In this document: piece by piece, positions 17,901-26,400 of the stretch | How the letters are laid out: every line of letters begins with the position of its first letter | Numbering within the stretch: the stretch's first letter is position 1 | Origin: Candidatus Zixiibacteriota bacterium | GTDB lineage: Bacteria; Zixibacteria; MSB-5A5; GN15; PGXB01 | Assembly (NCBI GenBank): GCA_026397505.1 | Contig: JAPLUR010000052.1 | Coordinates: forward strand, 19,053-83,052 | Reading direction: 5' to 3' | DNA length: 64,000 nucleotides | Notes under the pieces: model-generated | Told to the model about the DNA's origin: nothing | The model's input: the letters and a program-made list of their open reading frames with translations, nothing else | The model's database searches: none | Position numbers and translations under genes: made by a program

Positions 17901-18571
17901 AATTTCTCAGCGCCCAGATGAACGACCTTCTTAATGCCAAATCGACACTGCAATCGACGATTACAAAAATCAATGTCACGGCCAAGAATCTTTTCCTGGA
18001 GACTTTTGCCCGCGTGCGCGAGAATTTCAAAAAGGTCTTCGAGGAATTGTTCACCGGGGGTGATGCTGATATCCGCCTGCTCGATGAAGCCGATCCCCTT
18101 GAATCGCCCATTGAAATTATCGCCCGCCCGCGAGGCAAGAAGCTATTATCAATCGCGCAGATGTCCGGCGGCGAAAGAGCCCTTACGGCCATTTCCCTGC
18201 TTTTTGCCATCTATCTGGTTAAACCATCCCCCTTCTGTATCCTGGATGAAATCGATGCCCCGCTGGACGATGCCAACATCCATCGCTTCTTGCGGATGAT
18301 TAAAGCCTTCTCCGATCAGACTCAGTTTATTATCATCACGCATAATAAGATAACCATGGAAGCGGCTGATGTTTTATATGGCGTTACAATGGAGCAGCCG
18401 GGGATTTCCCGAGTCGTCTCGGTCCGCTTCAATGAAGAAGCCGATGAAAGCCTTATCAACACCTCCATCGCCGAGGCCGATTACACTCCTGTCGCACATC
18501 ATGCCGATAATGCACGAACAAGAGTGTTCTCCGATTCCGGAAATGAAATATCGGATGATCCCGGGGCTTGA
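14903..18571 (+). CDS. smc: Chromosome segregation protein SMC
   Basis: The 1222-residue SMC protein starts at GTG with a strong GGAGG 5 bp upstream. It has the N-terminal ATPase head with Walker A VGPNGCGKTNI (about 30-40), two long coiled-coil arms interrupted by a hinge (about 510-650, beginning near WPGLIGTVAEHLT), and the C-terminal head with signature QMSGGERALT (about 1086-1095) and Walker B CILDEIDAPLDDAN (about 1111-1124). It forms the condensin-like dimer that organises and separates chromosomes. The position directly before ftsY is a common bacterial arrangement. The last 50 residues are a non-conserved acidic tail. Confidence 0.98.
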   Translation: MYLKRLELLGFKSFPDKTVIKLTGGVIGVVGPNGCGKTNILDSIRWVLGEQKVSLLRGTKMEEIIFNGTRDIKPLGMAEVTLVIQNSKGILPTEYSEVQITRRLFRSGEAEYLLNKIPCRLKDIADLLMDTGIGAHVYSVIQQDMIDAILSDRTDDRRFLFEEAAGISKYKNRKKAAIRKLEATEQDLLRLKDIVAEVTVQVNSLNRQMKKAERYQKMAEELKGWEIFLGKNASDTLQNERRAILTRRDSLLDARVACDAAIDTLSAQQEEQRKELTDLDRELTAISNLVYEKSEAAHALEKEISILREKRENARQLQERNTFDIQAFQKRKEILAEQIEETRRELEKVESESGAHVEEVAHSEQNLNEADEKVLAARRARDELSKELMALEGRLSAGKSDDSNLKEQESDINTSLIELIKLHSEAGNNRDKIAARLAELESSGVTIAAQISGLQNQQNTWESEIRGFDARLEELSGEIFDLTASLEAAEARRHLLSEMITHYEGYSAGVVTTFENRERWPGLIGTVAEHLTPHGGFEDAIEAALGETAEFMISRDRETADGVISFLRQEKKGKAGLIILNEAGFNTGVTRPELNGESFLGWGDQYVTVSEELKPLAHLLLSRIAVIKPENNKCILDALPMYFAAVTTDGKLFENRAIVSGGSNEGLSLFGRKEKIAEQDRILQELNGKIAEIKTARNQITSELGSKQAELHGILSQLDNLKEESDRVHTELTSTRYEMQTVETEMRRLEKEKKAFSDKLELLKSRQYDLSLNYDQLAREKETLVGRLQEHEMVIGQLERDSEEAQNRLSSVQIRQIELRSKKQQLESQIRHTGELIAEIDQNATAKSQEIVSAEQEIAGSLDRIAGLEKELKQLFDARAVLADKQNGIRNTYSGLQESLVTREKEIKQQRQTREEALEELHAAELRMTAIEAEVRNITEKIRNDYDLELEAITAEPPDSRLPEEKRLERLHELKDLMKNFGGVNLLALEEYLTSKERQEFLSAQMNDLLNAKSTLQSTITKINVTAKNLFLETFARVRENFKKVFEELFTGGDADIRLLDEADPLESPIEIIARPRGKKLLSIAQMSGGERALTAISLLFAIYLVKPSPFCILDEIDAPLDDANIHRFLRMIKAFSDQTQFIIITHNKITMEAADVLYGVTMEQPGISRVVSVRFNEEADESLINTSIAEADYTPVAHHADNARTRVFSDSGNEISDDPGA

Positions 18572-18590
18572 TTGACCAGGTTCTGCTTCC

Positions 18591-19508
18591 ATGTTTTCCG
18601 GATTTAAGAAGCTAAAGGAATCGCTGGCAAAAACGCGGGATTCCCTGCTGGGTCGTATTGGACAGGTGATCTCCGGACGTAAGATTGATGACCAGCTCCT
18701 TGATGAAATCGAAGAGATTCTTCTCAAAGCCGATATCGGCGTGGCGGCAACCGACAGGATAATTGAAAATCTCCGCCAGGAAGCGCAAAGCGCCAAAATC
18801 ACCGAAAGTGAGGCTGTATTCACGCTTCTCAAGAACAGCATTGCGGAAATAATGGACAGGAAAGTCAAAGCGCCCGACTCCAACAGCGATGTTTGGCCGC
18901 AGGTCTGGCTGATAACCGGCGTAAACGGTACCGGAAAGACAACGACCATCGGGAAATTGGCCCACCATTTTAAGAAAGAGGGGAAGGTCGTTATGATTGC
19001 CGCCTGCGATACGTTCCGGGCGGCCGCCGTGGAACAACTGGCGATCTGGGCGGAAAGGTCGGGCGTGAGTTTTATCAGGGCTCAATCTGGGGCGGATCCG
19101 GCCTCCATTGCCTTTGATGCCGCCACGGCCGCCATAACCCGCAAGGCCGATTATCTGTTGATTGACACCGCCGGCAGGCTGCACACCAAGGCCAACCTCA
19201 TGGAAGAACTCAAGAAAATACGCCGGGTGGTGGAGAAGATTGTCCCTGCACAGCAGATTCAGGCCAAGCTGATCATCGATGGAACCACGGGGCAAAATGC
19301 TCTGTCGCAGGTAAAGGTTTTTGCCGATGCGGTCGGCTGTGATGGTATTATTCTTACCAAGTTGGACGGTACCGCCCGCGGCGGCATCGTCGTGGCCATT
19401 GCCGAGGAGTTGAATGTCCCGGTTGATTTTGTCGGCATCGGCGAATCTATCGATGACCTGCAGCCGTTCGATTCCCGGGAATTTGTGGAGGCGCTTTTTG
19501 AAAGCTGA
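18591..19508 (+). CDS. ftsY: Signal recognition particle receptor FtsY
   Basis: The 305-residue SRP-family GTPase has the N domain (about 1-90), the G1 loop GVNGTGKTTTIGKL (about 110-123), DTFRAAAVEQL, DTAGRLHTKANLMEEL and TKLDGTARGG. It starts directly with MFSGFKKLKESLAKTRDSLL, so the acidic membrane-targeting A domain of the E. coli protein is missing, as in many bacteria with a short amphipathic N-terminus. It docks SRP-ribosome complexes at the membrane for cotranslational insertion. It follows smc by 19 bp and precedes yjbQ by 4 bp. Confidence 0.97.
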   Translation: MFSGFKKLKESLAKTRDSLLGRIGQVISGRKIDDQLLDEIEEILLKADIGVAATDRIIENLRQEAQSAKITESEAVFTLLKNSIAEIMDRKVKAPDSNSDVWPQVWLITGVNGTGKTTTIGKLAHHFKKEGKVVMIAACDTFRAAAVEQLAIWAERSGVSFIRAQSGADPASIAFDAATAAITRKADYLLIDTAGRLHTKANLMEELKKIRRVVEKIVPAQQIQAKLIIDGTTGQNALSQVKVFADAVGCDGIILTKLDGTARGGIVVAIAEELNVPVDFVGIGESIDDLQPFDSREFVEALFES

Positions 19509-19512
19509 AGAG

Positions 19513-19899
19513 ATGCAAATTGTATCCCACTGCCGCGAAGAACTGATTGATATCACCGCCTTACTTGAGGCTTTTGTGAATAAAAGCAATCTTGTTGACG
19601 GCACTGTCTTGATCTTTGTTCCACACACTACCGCTGCCGTAACTATCAGTGAAAACGCCGATCCGGATGTCAAGCGTGATATCCTTTATAAATTGAATAA
19701 GGAGTTTCCTCCGTCGGATGGCTATCGGCATGGGGAGGGGAATTCCGATGCCCACATAAAATCCTCTCTGGTCGGTCCGTCGCTGCAAGTGATTGTATCC
19801 AACAAAAAACTCCTGCTGGGCGCCTGGCAGGGTATCTATTTCTGTGAATTCGACGGTCCGCGTACCAGGAAGATATATTTGAAATCTGTGGCCGGCTGA
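19513..19899 (+). CDS. YjbQ family protein (UPF0047)
   Basis: With the ATG at 19513, just after the ftsY stop, the product is 128 residues, the normal family length. It shows the signature FVPHTTAAVTISENADPDV with the two conserved threonines, the HGEGNSDAHIKSSLVG segment with two His, and GAWQGIYFCEFDGPRTRKI. YjbQ proteins form trimers with a bound metal and have weak thiamine-phosphate synthase activity in complementation tests; their true role is not settled. The longer frame back to 19414 only repeats ftsY in another frame. The stop overlaps the rlmH start (TGATG). Confidence 0.92.
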   Translation: MQIVSHCREELIDITALLEAFVNKSNLVDGTVLIFVPHTTAAVTISENADPDVKRDILYKLNKEFPPSDGYRHGEGNSDAHIKSSLVGPSLQVIVSNKKLLLGAWQGIYFCEFDGPRTRKIYLKSVAG

Positions 19900-20366
19900 T
19901 GTTCCGAATCGATATACTCGCCCTGGGCAAGAACAAAGACCGCTGGGTCGATGAGGCAGTTACACATTATATCACCTTACTTAAGAAATTTGCCAAAGTA
20001 AATATTATTTATATACCGGACATAAAAGGGGCAAAGAATTTCAATGTGCAGGAACTGCGGCGGGCCGAAGCGGCCGCCATTGAAAAGAAACTACACTCAG
20101 ACTATTCTATTGCCCTTTCGGATCGAGGGAAGGCTCTCAGTTCCGATGAATTCGCGCGTTTTCTGTCCAAAATAATGATGAGAAGCGGCAACAGCGAATT
20201 CGTCATCGGCGGAATTTATGGTCTGGACAGCTCTGTCATAGAGAAGTGCCGCGCGACACTTTCGCTATCCCCCATGACTTTTTCACATCAATTGGTTCGC
20301 CCGATATTGCTTGAGCAGCTTTTTCGCGCCTATTCGATTCTTTCCGGCGGAAAGTACCACAAATAG
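19899..20366 (+). CDS. rlmH: 23S rRNA (pseudouridine1915-N3)-methyltransferase RlmH
   Basis: The 155-residue SPOUT-class methyltransferase has the SAM-binding knot FVIGGIYGLDSSVIEKC and the C-terminal LSPMTFSHQLVRPILLEQLF, then AYSILSGGKYHK, diagnostic of RlmH. It methylates pseudouridine 1915 in helix 69 of 23S rRNA. It is the last gene of the dtd operon and is followed by a strong terminator. Confidence 0.97.
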   Translation: MFRIDILALGKNKDRWVDEAVTHYITLLKKFAKVNIIYIPDIKGAKNFNVQELRRAEAAAIEKKLHSDYSIALSDRGKALSSDEFARFLSKIMMRSGNSEFVIGGIYGLDSSVIEKCRATLSLSPMTFSHQLVRPILLEQLFRAYSILSGGKYHK

Positions 20367-20368
20367 GA

Positions 20369-20399
20369 CGAGCCGGCCTGAGGGAGGCCGGCTCGTTTT
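20369..20399 (+). terminator. Rho-independent terminator of the dtd-rlmH operon
   Basis: cgagccggcct (20369-20379) and aggccggctcg (20385-20395) form a perfect 11-bp stem with a 5-nt loop, followed by TTTT, 3 bp after the rlmH stop. Confidence 0.92.
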
Positions 20400-20419
20400 G
20401 AAGGAAAGAGTACTACCTT

Positions 20420-23400
20420 TTATTTAAGCAGGGTCATTTTCTTCGTAGCGCAAAAATCACCGGCTTTAATCTTGTAGAAGTAAACTCCCGATGTCACCGG
20501 CTGGCCGTCATCATTCTTGCCATCCCAGATAATAGTCATCGTACCCGCAGCCGCATTACCGCTCATCTGTTTCACAACCCGTCCGTTGACATTGAAGATC
20601 GTCATCTGCCACCGGCAGGCGACAGGTATGGTCATGTCAATCGACGTTGTCGGGTTGAACGGATTGGGGTAATTCTGAGACAAAACGAAAGCTTTGGGTA
20701 CCGGATCGCCAACCAATCTGGTCACCAGATTCTCACCGTAATAGCCGGCGAAAGATGTCTCGACCAGCTTGATATTACCGGTGCCGTTGTATCTGATGTT
20801 CAACAATTCGCCGTCACCGGGGTCAATCTTATCTCCGGTATCATAGCTATAGAGCAGAACTCTTATTTCGGAATCATTAATGACATATTTCAGATCCATC
20901 TCCCCTGCTGCCCAGCCAAGCTCCACGGCGCTCGGGGTAAGACCGCTATATTTGAAGACCAGAAGCCCGGCGCCGACAGGATTGCCGTTATGCATCGATA
21001 TACTCAGCTTGCTGCCGTTATTTCGTGTGAACAAGTCAATGGCGGCGGCTTCGGGCGAGAGCTTGGGTATCGGTGAGGCATCGCCGGTGATCACACGGAT
21101 AAGATATACCAGGTCGGCGACAGTCAGAACCATACCGTCGGCATTGACGTCGGAAGCAGCCGTCTGGCCGTTCACCGAGACTGTGAAAGCTCTCAGGCCA
21201 TACAGGAAGTAGTTGGTGAAAACAACCGCATCACCAATTTCATACGCAACATTATTGAGGTTGAGATCCCCGCGCGCATCTATAGAATCGGGATGCGTGA
21301 CGCAGATACCACCGTTATGGAAGTAGATACAGCGAATAGGGATGGTCTTGCCTCCCTTGAGACATGAATCAGGCGCACCCAGACCGTTGATACGATGGTT
21401 TTCCGGATAAAGAGCTTCATTAAACTCATCCCATAAGATGTCGCCGGAACTATTATATATCCGGGAATCCAGGTAAAGAGAATTACCGCTCGGGTCACTG
21501 AAGGCATTGTCGCCGCAGTCGACCCAGTAGAAATTCAGGGGAAGGAACTGGCCGCCCAGATTCTGGTCATTGGCAACCTTAAAATTGAGTCGTGCCAGGA
21601 CGCCGTGGGGAGCCAACTGGTCCTGAGGCGGATGGAACGGCCCATTGTTGACATCGGCAATGCCGACCAGCCGCAATAAACCGGAGGGGCAGCCTGACCC
21701 GCAATCACCTTCATTTCCCAGGCGATAAGTGAAATACTCCCAGCCGTCTATCGAAAATCCCTTGGAAGCCGTGAAGAACTGCATCACTGATGCATCATAA
21801 CTGATCAGCAGATCAAAGCCGCCGATGGGATCATTGGTGGTAATTTCAAGATTCACCGGCACAATGGAACCCACCACAACACACGAGTCGGTCTTGATGG
21901 CAATATCGATACAGACGCCGCACAGGGGCGATTGAAAGACGCTCACATTCATTGATTTGGTGATGGTTCGGCATCCGTCATTAGCTTCGAAACAGAATTG
22001 ATAAGTTGTATCGACCCGCAACGGCGTGAAGCAGAGTTTCCCGCTGTCGGCACGGATCGCCGTGAAGGATCCAAGTCCGCAAGTTTTGGTTATGGTCACC
22101 GGATCGCCATCGGGGTCGGTGGCAAAAATACCATCAATGCAGATTTCCTTCAATTCGTCATTGCATCCCGGAACTTCCTGATCGGCCGGAACTGTAAGCG
22201 CCGGGGGCCGGTTATCGCGGACGGTAATATTTAACTTGCAGGTATCGGCGCCGCAGAGGGTGGAAGCTATAACAGTTACTGGATAAGTGCCCGCAGCCGT
22301 GATCGGTATACAGGCCATGCCGCCGCTGTAATGTCCGGACGGCAACACACTGACGATCGCGCCCGAGCCAACGACGTTAACAGGGAAACATATTTCTGAG
22401 GTTTCGGCGACACAGACGGTAGTATCAATATCACCCGGGCAGGTGACCTGCGGAGGTGTTTCCATGGAGACAATAGCCCGAACAATACAGGTATCGGCGC
22501 CGCATGGAGCAGAAGCGATAACTATCAGGCGATATGTACCGGCCGTATCGGCAAAGAAAGATAACAGATGAGTGGAGAAATTATAGCGCCCTCTCGGAAG
22601 AATGGTAACATTGGCAGTCGCGGGCGTTATCGGCAGAGGAATGCGTACCGAGTCAGGGCGGCACAGCGAAACGGAAGTCGGCAAATCGGGGCAGATAATG
22701 TTGGCGGCTTCATCGAAGCTGACGTTAACTGTTATATCGCAAGTGTCCGCACCGCAGATGGCGGAGGCGATCGCCCGGATATGATAAGTGCCGGCCGTAT
22801 CCGCCTGGAAGCAGATTTGACCATTAGCATATGCACCATAGGAGACAGTCACCTGCGCCGTCGAAGGAGTCACGCTAAGCGGGACGCAAACCTGACCGGG
22901 AGTGCAGCGGCTGCGGCTGTAGGGAGAGGTAGCACACTGAATCTGGGCTGAAGGACCACTGGTAACCGAAATGCATACCGTGTCAACGCCGGTCTTGCCG
23001 CAATTATCCTGCGCCGTAACGATCAGGCAATAATTGCCTATACCTGTCGGAGTGAAACAGATTTCCTTCTTCTCGCTATTATATGTGCCGTTCGGCTTGA
23101 CTGTCACCGATTGAATATTATTGTCCGGGTCGGATATGGTCACGGGGCGGCAGATCTGACTGAAGACGCACTGGAAATAGGTGGTATCGTTGCCGGCCCT
23201 GACCTTGGGGTCGCCATTTATGGTCACATGAACTCTGAACTGGCAAGTATCGGCACCACAGTCGGTACGGGCAATCAACGTCAACAGGTAATTGCCGGTG
23301 GTGTCGGCGCGGAAGCCGACAACTCCGTTGCGGTATACGCCGGCCGGAAGTACCGTCACCACGGCGGAGGCCGGGCTCACCGTCACCGGTCGGAAGATCG

Positions 23401-26400
23401 AATCCGCAGAGCAGAGAAATATGGATGTATCAGCCGGACAGGTTACCTGGGCGGTCTGACCGATGGCGACATTGAAGGAAAGATTACAGGTATCGGCGCC
23501 GCATTCGGATGAGGCAATAACTCTTATGTCATATATTCCTGATATATCAGCCCGGAAACAGAGCTTTCCGTCCGAATAGGTGCCATATGATGCTGTTACC
23601 ACGGCATTGGTCGGAGTGATGGTAAGGTCGTAGCAAACCTGGCCAGGCTGGCAAAGGAATTTCTCAATCGGGCTGGTGGGACAGAGAATGTCGGCTCTCT
23701 CCCCTAACCGGATCGTAACGTTCATCGTGTCGGAGGCAATCAAGTTGCAGTTGTCGGTGGCGGTGACAATCATCTGATATATTCCTGCACCGGAGGGCGT
23801 GAAACAAACCTTCTTGGTCTGACTGTCGTAAGCGCCAAGATTCGTTTGAATCGTCTTAATGTTATTATCCGGATCGGTCACAGTGACTGGAATGCATATG
23901 GATCCAAGAGCGCATACCGTTATGGAAGAATCGCGCGGCAGGGTTACCACCGGCGGTCGGTTCATTATTACCGTTATTTTTGTAGTATCGGCCGAGACGG
24001 CACCGCATGAATCAGTTGCAGTTGTTACAAACGAGTAAGTGCCGACTGCCGAAGCATTGAATGCAACCTGTCCGTTGGAGTATATGGCGCCACCGCTGAC
24101 TGTCACCTGCGCGAGATTGCTGTCAGGATCGGAAATCCATACCCGGTAATAGACCAGCCCCGGTCCGCAAAGAAGAGCCGTGCTATCAGGCGCGGAAATC
24201 ACTGCCGGCGGGGTATTGAGGGTGACACGAACCATGGTCGTATCAACCGCTCTCTGTCCGCAATTATCGGTCGCGGTGATTATCAACCGGAAACTACCGG
24301 CCGCAGACGGAGTGAAACATACCGTTTTATATTTTGGATCATAGCGACCACTCGGCGAAACTGTCACCATTCTGAGTCCGTTATCAGGGTCGGACACCGT
24401 AATCGGGAAACAGATTTCGGAAGGGCGGCACTGCGGGGCCTTGATTTCATCAGGCGATGCCAGCACCGGCGGGCGATTAAGTACAACGCGGACTTTCATG
24501 GAGTCGGTTCCATAAGCACCGCAGGCATCTATGGCCCTTATGGCCAGGTTATAGTCCCCCTCACCGGTCGGAGCAAAGCAGATCTTACCGGTCACCGAAT
24601 TGAAGTAGGCGCCCGGAGTCATAACCAGGCTGACGATATTATCATCTACATCCGAAATCCCGGCCGGGACACAAACAGAGCCGAGCTCACAGAGGAACAT
24701 AGTGGTATCGGGCGGCAACAGAACCAGCGGCCGGCTGTTCAAGGTCACATTGGCTTTAAAGACACAGCTATCCTTGGCACAGTTGGTCGCAACCACCACT
24801 TTGAGGTTCTTGATTACCGAGCAATTGGTATAGAAACATATCGTACCGTTGGCACGGTCGTACCAGGCCGAGGCCGGCGTGACCGTCACCGATGCCCCTT
24901 CCGGAATACCTCCGATCGACATGCAAATCGTATCCGGTTCACAAATTAATAGTGAAGTGTCCTTCGGACAGATCAGTTCAACCGGCTGAGCCGGCTGAAT
25001 CGTGACAATGGTCGTATCGGCATCACGCGTGCCGCAAGAATCGACCGCCTCCACAATAATATGATAAACTCCGGCTGACGGGGGCATGAAGCAGACCCGG
25101 CCATCGGAATAAGAACCGAGATTGCTCACTACTGTCATCAGATTCCCGTCAACATCGGTAATAGAGACAGGGATACAGACTTCCTGAGCCAGACACTCGG
25201 CAAGGGTCGTATCCGGACCGGTGAGCACCACAGGCGGAGCATTCAAACTGACACGAACACAGACTGTCGCGGTATCGGCCCGACAATAATCGGAAGCGGT
25301 GACCCGGAAACAGAAGGTTCCCGCAGTATCGGCCATGAAAGTAATCAGGCCGCTGGTAGGATCAATACTGCCCGGAGTTGAAATAAGGCCGAAGGTAATG
25401 GGATCATTTTCGAAATCGGAGGCGCTAACATTATATGTGAACTGGCGATGCGGTTCACAGGCAGCTATGACCGTATCTTTTCTGACAATAATAGGCGCAT
25501 GGTCGTAGAGGACTCTGACTTTGAATCGGCAGGAGTCGGCGCCGCACGGCAATTGCGCGCGAACTGATATTTCATAAACACCGGCCGTATCCGGCGCGAA
25601 ACAAACCGTGCCATTGCTATATGTTCCAATCGGTGAGACGGTTACCGCGGCATTTGGCGGGATAACACCCACCGGGCGGCAAATTGTCTCTGGTTTACAG
25701 AGTGTGATAATCGTGTCCGCAGGGCAGCTCAATTGCGCTGACGGGTCAACCGTTACAATCACTTCTACAATGCAAGAGTCGGTGCCGCACTCGTTGGACG
25801 CCACCACCGTAATCTTCTGATTACCCGGTGCCTCCGGCAGGAAGCACAGCCTGCCATCTTTCCAAATGGCATTACCCGCGTCCACGCTGCGCGCATTTGC
25901 TATCGGCAAGTCGACGCAGACCGTATCCAGACGGCAGAGGGAAATATCAAAGGGTTCAATGGGACAGGTTATTTCAGGGGCAAGAATGCGGGTGGCGTTT
26001 ACCTGCACCTGGCAGGTATCGGCGCCGCAACGATTGGCCGCTATAATAGTATATACCAATTGTCCTGTCGTCGCGACTTCGACACATAGCTGGCCGTTCG
26101 ACCAGCTGCCGCCGTCGACGGTAATACTATCATAATTGCTTATGGGAACATCGATGCAAATTGTCTTTGGCTCGCAGAAGGTAACATCGACCGGACCTTC
26201 CGGACAGGAGATTTGCGGCAGACCAACCTCAGTGACATTGACCGTCACCTGGCATCTATCGGTGCCGCATTCATTGTCAGCTCTTACATTAAGGATATAC
26301 TGACCGGCCCCGGATGCATTGAAGCAGAGCTTCCCATCAGACCAGGTCGCGCCGTCAGCGCTGACTTCCGTATAATTGGCAATCGGCAGGTCGATACAGA